Origin: a virus
IMG/VR virus record: IMGVR_UViG_3300033146_000395
Span: 1 to 60,496 of that record
Strand: one strand, 5' to 3'
Length of the DNA stretch: 60,496 nt
In this document: piece after piece, positions 42,761 to 50,636 of the stretch
Layout of the letters: each line of letters begins with the position of its first letter
Position numbering within the stretch: the first letter of the stretch is position 1
The notes under the pieces: model-generated
Databases searched by the model: none
What the model was told of the DNA's origin: nothing
Seen by the model: the letters and a program-made list of their open reading frames with translations, nothing else
Program-made: the position numbers and the translations under genes

Positions 42761-45700
42761 TTAATTTACATTGTTTATTAAAACTCTTATTCCATTTAAA
42801 ACCGGTGCGTTTGTGAACGATATCGTTACATTGCCACCAGATCCTCTAGTAACTAAAGGATAAACCGTATCTCCTGTACTCACCTCTACACACTGAACCA
42901 TAAATCCATCAGAGCTAGTTCCTAGTCCGTGGTTTTTATTTGGGGTAGTAGCCCCAGTGTTTTGCAACACATAACTTGTTGTGCTACCATCCCCTATAAC
43001 AACAGACGTGGACTTATTGTTTGCGTCTCTAATTATAGTAGCTAGATCAACGAGCTCAATCTTATTGTTTGTTCCAGCTCCGTTTTCAAATATAGCAATT
43101 GTACTGTCAGTATCTGCAGTTGTGATTTTAGGCAATGCATCTATATCTAAACCAATTGCTGCCGTTCCCGATGTATATGTAACATCAAGACCTCTTTTAT
43201 CTGAAGCCGTATCTTTATTTACATTACCTATTCCTACCTGAGTAAGGGAGGCAAGGTCAATATTGTTTTGAACAGTAGTCCAATCTCCTAGTGCAGTTGG
43301 CGCATCCACCTCTGCAATCAAAACATCGCCAACTCGAACTTGCTCACCAAAGAAAGTTCCATCAGTCGTCACTGTATATGTCCACCCTTTTTGTATAATG
43401 TTTGGGTTTGGAGGGGTTTGCAGTCCGTAATTACCTGGAGACGTTAAGTCTGTAACTGGATTATATCCTCCTTGATAAACTAAAGCCCCAGACACAGAGT
43501 TGTCTATGTATGTTTTAACTAATGTTAGGGCATCAACAGGAATAGTTCCAAGAGTCGTTTTCTTTACAGTCGAATCAGTAGTGTCAGAGAAATTAATTAT
43601 GTCTGTGTCGTCTGCTACTGCAGTTCCAGGGACTAATATATAGTTGTTTGATCCAGCGTAGTCGATGTTCACAGTTGGATTAACTGTAGGCACTCCTGTT
43701 ATTGTTATTCCGTCTCCACCGCTTACGCTAGTTACCGTACCTACAAACTGATCTGTAGAGTTCACTGTAAGCTGATTAGTTCCAGCGTCGTATGAAGTCG
43801 TTACGTTTGTTCCTCCAACCCAAGTAATAGTTTCTCCAGAAGCTACTGTTTCACTGCCTGAATCTGCAGCTACAGTCCAACTATAGTTTTCAGCAGAAGG
43901 CATTGTAACCGTCTTGGTGTTTATGCCTGTGACGTGTCCCGTGCTATTAATCGTTAAAGAATCTATAGCTGTAAACGTTCCGCCATATCCAGGGGAATCT
44001 GTAGATGTTGTTGGTGTTGTTGTTGTTAAATCGTGGTTTAGAGTAACATCAGTAGCAGTTCCACTATTGTTTAAATAAAGTCCAGGGGTTACAGTTTCAA
44101 CAGCAGTGTCTGTTTCGATTATATTACCGTTTGAATCAACAGATAAATTTTTAGTTGGAGTTCCTGTAAACGCACCAGATCCATACTCTTCAAATTGAAT
44201 GTCCCCATCAGCTTTAAATCTAGCTGGAAATTTGCCCGTGCCATTACTATCTCTAGTTGATATAACTACTTGCCCTCCATTCGTTTGGTTTGATAATACT
44301 AAACTATTGGCTCCAGCTGCGTTAAGGCTGTTTGGGCCATGAAATAAAATATCACCTCTGTTTGAAGTGTTAGTGCTTGTTTCTGCGGTGCGAAGCGTGA
44401 GAACTGCAGCCTGAAAATTACCACCTGTGGACTGATAACTCTCTACAGTTGCCACTGGATTGCCATCACTTCTTACGTGAAGCTCAGAATAAGGTGCATT
44501 AACTCCGATACCAACATTTCCATCAATAAAAAGATCAGAAGCTGAAACGTCTTGAGAAACAATTGAATCTCCAAGAACTCCATTAGGGCCATCTGTCCAT
44601 AGTGGTAAAGTGTTTGTTGTTCCTGTTCCTGTAGAAGCTAAAGCTGTTTCTATAACAATTCCTCCTGAATCAACAGATAAGTTTTTCACAGGAGTTCCTG
44701 TATGTGCGGATGGGTTCTGACCATACTCAACAAATCTTATTGACTTTCCTATCGCTGTCTGATTTATAGATGTAGTGGTTGCGCTTGTGCCTATAGCAAC
44801 AGAGCTATTGTGTGAAGACACAGCTGATTGTCCTATTGCAAAAGAACCTTGAGCGCTCGCCTGTGTTAAATCTCCTATAGCAAAAGCAAAGTCTGCGCTA
44901 GCTTCAGAGTTAGTACCTATAGCAAATGAACCTCTACCTTGAGCATCAGCCGTCTCTCCTAAAGCAACAGAATAAAGTCCTGATGCAGAAGAAGCCGCTC
45001 CTAGCGCAACAGACCCTGTGTTGCTAGCCGTTGAGCTACCACTAGCAAAAGAATAGTTTCCTGTAGCAGCAGCAGATGAGTTTCCAAAGCTAGCTGACTT
45101 CAATAAATCATTTACAGTTGCCGTAGTAGACTGAGCGGTGTTTGTGGAAGTTCCTACAAAAATTTTGTGTTGATCTAAATTAGGAACGTCGTTTGTTCTA
45201 AGTATAGAGGACACCACAAAGTTTCCATCGTTAGAAGTGCTAACCCTACCTACCTTACCCATGTTTTGAATAAGGTGTGGTGTGATTGGTTTAGTTGTGG
45301 TTAAAGCCGATCCAGAAGAGCCAGATGGTTTTACATATATGACATCATTTTCAGATGGTGTAAGCCCATCTATAGGTGAAGTAACTAGGTTTCTTAGCTT
45401 ACCGGTAATTACTGCTTTACCCTCTTCATTGTTTGCAAGATCTTGTTTTAACAATCCTAATGCAGGCATCTTGTTTGGGTCTGACGCATCAGCTAATTGT
45501 ACTTCTAACTTTCCAGATGCGCCAACAGAACCGGATATATAAACAGGATCTCCTTTAACAAGAGGGCCTCCAGATACGTTTTTAACGTTTGCCTCAACTA
45601 CCTCAGCACCACCAACAGATATATCCGCTAAGTTCACATAAGATAATTGGCTTTGAGAATTTGAAACTAAGATGTCGTCTTCAACACCTAGAGTAGCGGT

Positions 45701-46678
45701 ATTGTCTTTTACCTTCCCTTGAAGCACCAGTGTTGCATCCATCTCAACTTCATGTTGATCTCCAAGACCTATCGTCAAGGTGCTGTTAACAGGATCCTGA
45801 ACCATGGTTACTGGAGCTGCATCACCAAGAGTTTTGGCAGATGTCCACATGGCAATATTATTCTGCGTACCAGCCCCATCTACAGATGAGTTGTCTATCT
45901 TGTCCCAAAATACATTACCAGCGTCATCTTCAGATATAAGAGCCCAATCTCCGGGTTGCCAATCAGTAATTGTGCCCCCTCCTGATGTAGTAAGAGGCGT
46001 GCTACCAGCAACAGATACAACCCAATACTTGCCTGTGTTCCCTGGTATTAGTGGATAATTTTGCAGATCAGGACTGTTTGTGTCAGCGTTCCATGCCGAT
46101 TGAAACTCAAGTCCAGATCCTTGAAAGTTTTGCCACGTTACATTACCTAGGCCATCTGAAACTAAGACTTGTTCGTTGTTACCTAGATCATCGTTGGCGT
46201 CATATATAGGCCCTAACAAGTGTAGCTCGGATGTTGCAGCTAAAGTTGTTATCGCATTAAATATAGCGTCACCATTAAAAGTAGATAAACCTTCAACAGT
46301 GAGTGTATCAGCAACAGTTAAGTCATCGCCGACAGCCACATCCTGAGCCACAACTAAATTACCTATACCATTGCCATCATCTATAGTGATAGTAGTCCCT
46401 TGTAACACATCTCCTGAGAGCTGCGCTACATCTTGAGATATTATAGAGCTAACTAATTTTTTTGACTTTACCCCAGCTATAGACGCTGTAAACACTGGAA
46501 GTCTGAATGATACCCCATCAAAAGCTTGATCAATAACAAAATTAGCAATGCCAGACATTAGGAATGTCTTTGTTTGTTTCTCTATGGGGTTAGAGTTGGC
46601 TGCTGTCCCTATCAAATAATCAGCCCCCTCGATTGGGGACTGATTAGGATAGGCTTGTTTGTTACTTATCTTAGACAT
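42761..46678 (-). CDS. Large tail fibre/head fibre with YadA-like head repeats (1305 aa)
   Basis: The N terminus (S-K-I-S-N-K-Q-A-Y-P-N-Q-S-P then L-I-G-T and K-T-K-T-F) resembles that of the 180-residue gene at 49835 and may be a virion docking tag. Residues about 533-643 are trimeric autotransporter-type left-handed beta-roll repeats (S-V-A-L-G, S-F-A-I-G, S-V-A-I-G every 14-16 residues). Further Y-G-S-G and V-G-I-G-V-N-A-P fibre modules follow, and the C terminus is a beta domain ending in R-V-L-I-N-N-V-N. Likely a trimeric adhesive fibre. It precedes the second fibre by 5 nt. Confidence 0.8.
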   Translation of the reverse strand: MSKISNKQAYPNQSPIEGADYLIGTAANSNPIEKQTKTFLMSGIANFVIDQAFDGVSFRLPVFTASIAGVKSKKLVSSIISQDVAQLSGDVLQGTTITIDDGNGIGNLVVAQDVAVGDDLTVADTLTVEGLSTFNGDAIFNAITTLAATSELHLLGPIYDANDDLGNNEQVLVSDGLGNVTWQNFQGSGLEFQSAWNADTNSPDLQNYPLIPGNTGKYWVVSVAGSTPLTTSGGGTITDWQPGDWALISEDDAGNVFWDKIDNSSVDGAGTQNNIAMWTSAKTLGDAAPVTMVQDPVNSTLTIGLGDQHEVEMDATLVLQGKVKDNTATLGVEDDILVSNSQSQLSYVNLADISVGGAEVVEANVKNVSGGPLVKGDPVYISGSVGASGKLEVQLADASDPNKMPALGLLKQDLANNEEGKAVITGKLRNLVTSPIDGLTPSENDVIYVKPSGSSGSALTTTKPITPHLIQNMGKVGRVSTSNDGNFVVSSILRTNDVPNLDQHKIFVGTSTNTAQSTTATVNDLLKSASFGNSSAAATGNYSFASGSSTASNTGSVALGAASSASGLYSVALGETADAQGRGSFAIGTNSEASADFAFAIGDLTQASAQGSFAIGQSAVSSHNSSVAIGTSATTTSINQTAIGKSIRFVEYGQNPSAHTGTPVKNLSVDSGGIVIETALASTGTGTTNTLPLWTDGPNGVLGDSIVSQDVSASDLFIDGNVGIGVNAPYSELHVRSDGNPVATVESYQSTGGNFQAAVLTLRTAETSTNTSNRGDILFHGPNSLNAAGANSLVLSNQTNGGQVVISTRDSNGTGKFPARFKADGDIQFEEYGSGAFTGTPTKNLSVDSNGNIIETDTAVETVTPGLYLNNSGTATDVTLNHDLTTTTPTTSTDSPGYGGTFTAIDSLTINSTGHVTGINTKTVTMPSAENYSWTVAADSGSETVASGETITWVGGTNVTTSYDAGTNQLTVNSTDQFVGTVTSVSGGDGITITGVPTVNPTVNIDYAGSNNYILVPGTAVADDTDIINFSDTTDSTVKKTTLGTIPVDALTLVKTYIDNSVSGALVYQGGYNPVTDLTSPGNYGLQTPPNPNIIQKGWTYTVTTDGTFFGEQVRVGDVLIAEVDAPTALGDWTTVQNNIDLASLTQVGIGNVNKDTASDKRGLDVTYTSGTAAIGLDIDALPKITTADTDSTIAIFENGAGTNNKIELVDLATIIRDANNKSTSVVIGDGSTTSYVLQNTGATTPNKNHGLGTSSDGFMVQCVEVSTGDTVYPLVTRGSGGNVTISFTNAPVLNGIRVLINNVN

Positions 46679-46682
46679 CTAT

Positions 46683-46943
46683 TTAATCTTCTTTTTCTTT
46701 TTCTGAAGATTCTTCTGCTTTCTTTTCAGTAATCTCTCCTGTTTCTAGATTAATAACAGAATTTTCTCCATATTTCTTAATCAACTTTTCCTCTTCTTCA
46801 GCAAACTTTTGCTTTAGAATACCGATGTTTGAGATTATAATAGATTTCTGTAGTTCCAAATCTCCTAGGTTAACCTTTCCTTTGTTAAATTCAGAGATTA
46901 ATGATTGAAGAGTTTCCATCTCTTCGTTAGTAATTTTAGACAT
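46683..46943 (-). CDS. Small coiled-coil protein before the fibres (86 aa)
   Basis: Almost wholly helical and charged, with L-I-S-E-F-N-K-G-K-V-N-L-G-D-L-E-L-Q-K and a heptad region; the tail is Lys/Glu low complexity. It precedes the fibre genes by 4 nt, and a TATCTTTG box lies 26 nt upstream. Could be a fibre assembly or structural auxiliary; no known family. Confidence 0.65.
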   Translation of the reverse strand: MSKITNEEMETLQSLISEFNKGKVNLGDLELQKSIIISNIGILKQKFAEEEEKLIKKYGENSVINLETGEITEKKAEESSEKEKED

Positions 46944-46968
46944 TGTAAATTGATTTTAATTAGTGATA

Positions 46969-46976
46969 CAAAGATA
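46969..46976 (-). promoter_or_regulatory. Minus-strand TATCTTTG box before the fibre genes
   Basis: Minus strand reads TTATCTTTGTA, as at 30178 and close to 52248. Placed in the 42-nt gap before the fibre cluster. Half-promoter (no -33 TTTG). Confidence 0.5.
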
Positions 46977-46985
46977 AGAATAAAT

Positions 46986-47105
46986 TTATCTTCTTTTCTT
47001 TCCTTGACCTCTTCTAGGTTTCTTATATCCGTTCTGAGATTTAGATGAGTTTTTTGAGTGTACGCCCTTTCTTCGAGTCTTTGGTTTTTCTATATATGAT
47101 TTAAT
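46986..47105 (-). CDS. Lys/Arg-rich micropeptide with non-ATG start (about 39 aa)
   Basis: The frame encodes a very basic peptide with E-K-P-K-T-R-R-K-G-V-H-S-K then R-R-G-Q-G-K-K-R-R at the end, a pattern I recall from recurrent small phage proteins. There is no ATG, GTG or TTG. The first plausible codons are ATT at 47103-47105 or ATA just upstream, within the end of the holin gene, so it may be read by an unusual start or by reinitiation. The composition argues for coding. Confidence 0.45.
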   Translation of the reverse strand: MKSYIEKPKTRRKGVHSKNSSKSQNGYKKPRRGQGKKRR

Positions 47106-47502
47106 TATCAGTCGAGCCATTCTTTTTGTTTTTCTCCCATGTACGGCCCACGAAGTATGCACCATACACAGTTATTAATAATGATTGAAATATTGGTATG
47201 TAATCTTTTTGAACCTTAAATCCACCAACGTTTCCATCGGTAAAAGCTAGTAGCGTAAACATAGCTGTAAGAAACACCATTACAAGCGGGCGTATATTCT
47301 TGGACAAAAAACTGTCGCTCTGCATATCATACTTCCACCTTTCTGTAACCTGAGACTGAGCATCGTTATCAGCTTTTTCTAGCAATTGCTGTATCTTATG
47401 CTTTGCCTCAAGACGCTCCTCTTCAGTTGTGGTTACACTGTCGATCACACCTCCAATATCTTTTATCAGCCCTCCTGTTATAAGTTGTATTAATTTTTTC
47501 AT
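47101..47502 (-). CDS. Holin (GTA-type 3-TM holin-like)
   Basis: A basic amphipathic N terminus and charged helical part are followed by R-W-K-Y-D-M-Q-S-D-S-F-L-S-K-N-I-R-P-L. Two clear membrane segments follow (P-L-V-M-V-F-L-T-A-M-F-T-L-L-A-F and I-F-Q-S-L-L-I-T-V-Y-G-A-Y-F-V-G-R), then a basic tail. This is the pattern of the holin family of gene-transfer-agent type (W-x-x-D-x-x-S-D-S-W-L-S-K-x-I-R-P). It lies two genes from the M15 endolysin. The N-terminal stretch may add a third membrane-associated helix. It would make the lesions that let the endolysin reach the wall. Confidence 0.75.
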   Translation of the reverse strand: MKKLIQLITGGLIKDIGGVIDSVTTTEEERLEAKHKIQQLLEKADNDAQSQVTERWKYDMQSDSFLSKNIRPLVMVFLTAMFTLLAFTDGNVGGFKVQKDYIPIFQSLLITVYGAYFVGRTWEKNKKNGSTDN

Positions 47503-47576
47503 TTGTATTTTTTAAACATTAATTTATACAAAAGGCTATTCCAAGTTGACTGTAATTTATCTATAAACTTTTTCAT
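47499..47576 (-). CDS. 25-residue amphipathic micropeptide between endolysin and holin
   Basis: ATG at 47576 overlaps the endolysin stop as ATGA, and its TGA overlaps the holin ATG as ATGA. The peptide begins M-K-K-F-I-D-K-L and ends K-L-M-F-K-K-Y-K, amphipathic and cationic with one Trp. The double overlap is unlikely by chance, so it is probably translated and couples the two lysis genes. It could also act on the membrane. Confidence 0.5.
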   Translation of the reverse strand: MKKFIDKLQSTWNSLLYKLMFKKYK

Positions 47577-48034
47577 ATAACTCTGTATTGTGTTTTGCCA
47601 TCAATCCTTTCAGCTCTCAAACACCTTCCTCTATTCCTGTCTGGAGAAACATAAGATACATGCACCCAGTCAGGGTTATTGTCATCGCCAAACTCCCATA
47701 TCATTTGATCAAAGTCTAAGTGTTTTTTTATGTACTGAAACATCTCAGCATTGGTCTTGTGTCCATAGCTATCGTCAATATCAATAGCTCTACCCTGACA
47801 ATGTTGACTGGATTCACTTCCACCAATAGCTTTGTTTAGGTCTGGAACTCTCAGAAAAGAATTTATTTTTATAGGCCCTCTAACCCATTTTCTAAGCGGC
47901 TCAAAGATATTCTCCGCTATCACTTGCATGTTTGTAAATTGATATTGATCTGGAGTATTGTCAATACCCAATCTAAGGGCAGTTACAGAACGAGTGCCCT
48001 CCTTGTAGCTAATGTGTTCGCTTATTCTCTCCAT
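47573..48034 (-). CDS. Endolysin, peptidase M15 (D-Ala-D-Ala carboxypeptidase/endopeptidase-like)
   Basis: The 153-residue enzyme has the M15A zinc motifs: S-S-Q-H-C-Q-G-R-A-I-D-I-D at about 72-84 (S-x-H-x-x-G-x-A-x-D) and D-W-V-H-V-S-Y at about 124-130, plus I-N-S-F-L-R-V-P near 57-64. It cleaves peptidoglycan cross-bridges at the end of infection. No signal peptide, so export depends on the holin next door. It is separated from the Trx-like gene by an 11-codon Cys-rich ORF. Confidence 0.9.
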   Translation of the reverse strand: MERISEHISYKEGTRSVTALRLGIDNTPDQYQFTNMQVIAENIFEPLRKWVRGPIKINSFLRVPDLNKAIGGSESSQHCQGRAIDIDDSYGHKTNAEMFQYIKKHLDFDQMIWEFGDDNNPDWVHVSYVSPDRNRGRCLRAERIDGKTQYRVI

Positions 48035-48070
48035 TTAGCAGCATCCGCAAAAATTACAAAAATCACACAT
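48035..48070 (-). CDS. 11-residue cysteine-rich micropeptide (possible)
   Basis: Two nucleotides after the stop of the Trx-like gene an ATG opens an 11-codon frame encoding MCDFCNFCGCC, with its TAA touching the endolysin ATG. Five of 11 residues are Cys. Tight placement suggests translation. It may bind metal or act as a Cys-regulated leader for the endolysin. Very short, so coding is uncertain. Confidence 0.35.
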   Translation of the reverse strand: MCDFCNFCGCC

Positions 48071-48072
48071 AA

Positions 48073-48393
48073 CTATAATTTATCTATTACTTGTTGTATT
48101 TCGTTAAGATCAACATCTAGTTTAAAACTAAGATCTGCTGACCATTGACGAACAGGTTTATTTTTGTGGTAAACAACAACAAGGGGTACTGTTTGTACTT
48201 GCCTTCTGAAGTTGTCGTTTTGATCTTCAAGCCAAGCGAATTGAACTTCACAACCTATCAATCCATTAAGATCTATATTGTGCTGCTTGTTCCATTGAGC
48301 ATTCACTTGCAGAACTGTAATATCACTTTTGATTACCTCACCCAGAGAGGATGGTGTAAATAACAAAAACAATAAAACAATTAAAAGTCTCAT
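48073..48393 (-). CDS. Secreted thioredoxin-like protein lacking CxxC (106 aa)
   Basis: N-terminal signal peptide (M-R-L-L-I-V-L-L-F-L-L-F with a cleavage site near S-L-G). The mature part follows the thioredoxin order: V-L-Q-V-N-A-Q-W-N strand, a helix, V-Q-T-V-P-L-V-V-V-Y (cis-Pro strand) and K-P-V-R-Q-W. The C-x-x-C is absent; only one Cys (about residue 48) is present. It is in the lysis cluster, so a periplasmic role is likely, such as binding a host redox protein or assisting lysis. The fold call is inference. Confidence 0.65.
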   Translation of the reverse strand: MRLLIVLLFLLFTPSSLGEVIKSDITVLQVNAQWNKQHNIDLNGLIGCEVQFAWLEDQNDNFRRQVQTVPLVVVYHKNKPVRQWSADLSFKLDVDLNEIQQVIDKL

Positions 48394-48662
48394 CTCAATT
48401 CATATAATCTCTGCTCAATAATCTCTAGTTTCTCAAAGTTTTTCTCTATCAATTCTCTGTTGTTCATGATCTCACTACGAATAGCTTGATCCTTTATGTC
48501 ATACTCTTGTCTAGAGATAACAGGTTCTGGCTTTTCCATAGCTTCTTTTATCTGCGCTTTTAAACTAAAGTAAAACGCTGTTGCTGTACTGATAGCTACG
48601 GCAAGAGACACAATAGTCTCTATACTCATACTAAACTTGGTCTCTTTAGATATTTCAGACAT
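48390..48662 (-). CDS. Single-TM coiled-coil protein, holin/spanin-like (90 aa)
   Basis: A short polar N terminus, one membrane segment (T-I-V-S-L-A-V-A-I-S-T-A-T-A-F-Y-F) near residues 17-33, then a charged helix of 50 residues ending in E-Q-R-L-Y-E-L-R. The layout is like Rz-type inner-membrane spanins or accessory holins. It overlaps the Trx-like gene by 4 nt, next to the lysis genes. Confidence 0.7.
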   Translation of the reverse strand: MSEISKETKFSMSIETIVSLAVAISTATAFYFSLKAQIKEAMEKPEPVISRQEYDIKDQAIRSEIMNNRELIEKNFEKLEIIEQRLYELR

Positions 48663-48663
48663 A

Positions 48664-49146
48664 CTACCAAAGGGCTACGATGTTATCTGCTGTTGTAGCA
48701 GTTTGCTTTACTTTTAAAACTTGCACCGGTATAAACGATCCGGTTGGTACGTTTTTAAAGGAAACATCATTACCGCTGGTAGTGACAACCTGAAGATCCC
48801 CAGTATCACCAACATATAAAACACATCCAGTGTTTATTCCTGCCGGTGGAGAGTAGAGTCTATATGTAGCTCCAGTTGCTCCTTGAAACGCATCAGAACT
48901 TAAGTCTAGTTCAGTTTCACTTACCACATTGATAACACTTGCTGAAGTATTATCTCTTGTGTTGTAAACTAAATCTCCAACTTTTATTTTGTCTGTTTGA
49001 AATGTTGCAGCGCTATCAATAAGCTTGCTAGCTGTTACCGTCGTGCTTGTTCCAGAAAACTCACTACCCCCTGGTACTGGTATTTCTAGATCATCACTTG
49101 GTGTCACCTCAAGAGCAGCTCCTACTTGTAGTTTTTGGTATGCCAT
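48664..49146 (-). CDS. Minor virion protein (beta-rich, 160 aa)
   Basis: Starts with A-Y-Q-K-L-Q-V-G-A-A-L-E-V-T-P-S-D-D, a motif I recall in structural genes of marine phages, and continues as Thr/Ser/Gly-rich beta. It probably belongs to capsid decoration or tail. ATG 49146 shares bases with the stop of the 53-residue gene upstream. Confidence 0.65.
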   Translation of the reverse strand: MAYQKLQVGAALEVTPSDDLEIPVPGGSEFSGTSTTVTASKLIDSAATFQTDKIKVGDLVYNTRDNTSASVINVVSETELDLSSDAFQGATGATYRLYSPPAGINTGCVLYVGDTGDLQVVTTSGNDVSFKNVPTGSFIPVQVLKVKQTATTADNIVALW

Positions 49147-49307
49147 TATTCATTGTTTTGATAAGGAAAAACTCTATTGAGAGTGTCTCTTCTCTGACCA
49201 CAACCACATGGTTTTCCTGTAGCCTCAGACACTTTATCTACAACAGCTTTTATTCCAGTTGCTTTAGTAAACTTTTCTATACTATCTCCTAGCCCTCTTG
49301 ATTTCAT
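49146..49307 (-). CDS. Small Cys-containing phage protein (53 aa)
   Basis: Begins M-K-S-R-G-L-G-D-S-I-E-K-F-T-K-A-T-G-I-K and has V-S-E-A-T-G-K-P-C-G-C-G-Q-R-R; I associate this pattern with very frequent small proteins of marine Bacteroidota phages. C-G-C may bind a metal. Stop overlaps the next start. Function unknown. Confidence 0.7.
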   Translation of the reverse strand: MKSRGLGDSIEKFTKATGIKAVVDKVSEATGKPCGCGQRRDTLNRVFPYQNNE

Positions 49308-49513
49308 TTTGATGAGTGATATTTATTTAGGAATGAATTTTTAAAAGACATTTTCTCGTAACTCATAGAGTGATCTCCTCCATACGAATGTCCATAATAT
49401 TTTTTAGACATTGCTTTAGATTCGTCCCTACGATCTTTCATTGATTGAGAGTGACTGCCTTTATGTTTGTTTCCGAGTGACTCGTCTAAGCGAGCGTTAT
49501 AACCTTGTCCCAT
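49304..49513 (-). CDS. Small basic Ser/His/Lys-rich protein (69 aa)
   Basis: Low-complexity, with many Ser, His, Lys and Tyr (K-Y-Y-G-H-S-Y-G-G-D-H-S-M-S). ATG overlaps the following gene by 4 nt. Likely disordered; might bind DNA or the virion surface. TATCTTTG box lies 16 nt upstream. Confidence 0.65.
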   Translation of the reverse strand: MGQGYNARLDESLGNKHKGSHSQSMKDRRDESKAMSKKYYGHSYGGDHSMSYEKMSFKNSFLNKYHSSK

Positions 49514-49528
49514 TTGTTTTATTTTTTA

Positions 49529-49536
49529 CAAAGATA
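49529..49536 (-). promoter_or_regulatory. Minus-strand TATCTTTG box
   Basis: Reads TATCTTTG on the minus strand in the 29-nt gap before ATG 49513. Half-promoter. Confidence 0.45.
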
Positions 49537-49542
49537 GTTATT

Positions 49543-49833
49543 TTAATATTTTCCTTTTTTTGATTTTGGCGAACTCGCTTTACTTCCGCCCGGACCTGCC
49601 CACAAATGCTTACAAGCCCAATACCTTGCTGTCATTTTATCTTTAGCAGTAGAACATTTATGTCTTGCTTTAAAAGATTTTCTTGCAGCGCTAGAGTAGT
49701 TATGACCATATCCGCTAGCTCCGAAATGAATCAGCTTTTCTCTTCCATTAGAGCAAGCCTTTACCATTTTTTTCTTACCAGCTCTGTCGCTTTTAACAAC
49801 GACATTACATTTCATTTTAGCTTTATTTGCCAT
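49543..49833 (-). CDS. Basic Cys-containing small protein (96 aa)
   Basis: Pattern M-K-C-N-V-V-V-K-S-D, K-K-K-M-V-K-A-C-S-N-G-R-E-K-L-I-H-F-G, S-F-K-A-R-H-K-C and A-R-Y-W-A-C-K-H-L-W, recalled from small proteins in marine phages. Four conserved Cys plus His could bind zinc. The charge (very Lys-rich) suggests nucleic-acid binding; it may be a packaged condensing protein. Function unknown. Confidence 0.7.
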   Translation of the reverse strand: MANKAKMKCNVVVKSDRAGKKKMVKACSNGREKLIHFGASGYGHNYSSAARKSFKARHKCSTAKDKMTARYWACKHLWAGPGGSKASSPKSKKGKY

Positions 49834-49834
49834 A

Positions 49835-50377
49835 TTAACTTAGATCTATTACACTATACCAGAAGTATAGATTCATTGTTGTGTCTCCTTGTGTTATTGT
49901 TCCCCCAGTAGCTTGATCTTCCCATCTTAATGTTAGAGCTTCGTTCACCCCTAACGTAGCTAATGGTGTTGTTGGAAACGAAACATCTGTAAAAATATCA
50001 GAGGTTGTGTTAAGGTCTGCGCTACTTAGAACAGGACCAGGGCTAGCAGATCCGTCTGCAGCCAAAGTTAGGTTGGCAGAAAAATCAAACGCAACGCTAG
50101 AAAAGTCATAGTAAACCTGAGCTTTAACTATAGATATTAGCTTGTTTTCTCCGGGAGCTTCTATAAGTTCTATCGTTTTTGTTGGAACATTATTGAATGT
50201 GAAAAACTCAAGCGTTGTTATTTGAGATTTAGACGTAACAATAGATCCACCACTAAAAGCCTGAGATATTGTACAGGTTCTAGTTTTGTTTGAGTTACTG
50301 CCATCAGTATACACCATCAAATCAGATCCTGCTGGAGCTTGAGTTGGGTATGCTCTTACGTTACTTATTCTTGCCAT
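49835..50377 (-). CDS. Virion protein sharing its N terminus with the large fibre (180 aa)
   Basis: Begins M-A-R-I-S-N-V-R-A-Y-P-T-Q-A-P with K-T-R-T near residue 32, closely paralleling the first 40 residues of the 1305-residue fibre (S-K-I-S-N-K-Q-A-Y-P-N-Q-S-P...K-T-K-T). The remainder is a beta-sandwich-like domain. This suggests a short fibre or decoration attached to the same site. Gap to the next gene is 6 nt. Confidence 0.7.
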   Translation of the reverse strand: MARISNVRAYPTQAPAGSDLMVYTDGSNSNKTRTCTISQAFSGGSIVTSKSQITTLEFFTFNNVPTKTIELIEAPGENKLISIVKAQVYYDFSSVAFDFSANLTLAADGSASPGPVLSSADLNTTSDIFTDVSFPTTPLATLGVNEALTLRWEDQATGGTITQGDTTMNLYFWYSVIDLS

Positions 50378-50383
50378 TTTATT

Positions 50384-50635
50384 TTATCTTTTTGTAAATT
50401 TTTTAGTTACTCTTCCTGCGGGAGTGTTGGCAACAAACTGCCGGCTTCTCCCTTGTCTTTTCTTTTTCTTTGCAGTAGCAGCCCTTTCTGACTTGCTCAT
50501 GCTTTGCGCCTTCTTCAAAGGAAGGCATCTGTCTGGATTCTTTTTGTCCTTGCTTGTTCCACAAGCGCCAAGGATCGAACCATCCGTACCAATACGCACC
50601 CATTTTTCGTTCACCCATTTTTTTAATTCGCCCAT
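50384..50635 (-). CDS. DUF6321-like basic phage protein (83 aa)
   Basis: I chose ATG 50635 because M-G-E-L-K-K-W-V-N-E-K-W-V-R-I is the conserved N terminus of this small family. I-L-G-A-C-G-T-S-K-D-K-K-N-P-D-R-C-L-P-L-K-K-A-Q-S follows, then K-K-K-K-R-Q-G and F-V-A-N-T. Two conserved Cys. The family is common in marine phages; role unknown, perhaps virion-associated DNA binding. Confidence 0.75.
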   Translation of the reverse strand: MGELKKWVNEKWVRIGTDGSILGACGTSKDKKNPDRCLPLKKAQSMSKSERAATAKKKKRQGRSRQFVANTPAGRVTKKFTKR

Positions 50636-50636
50636 A

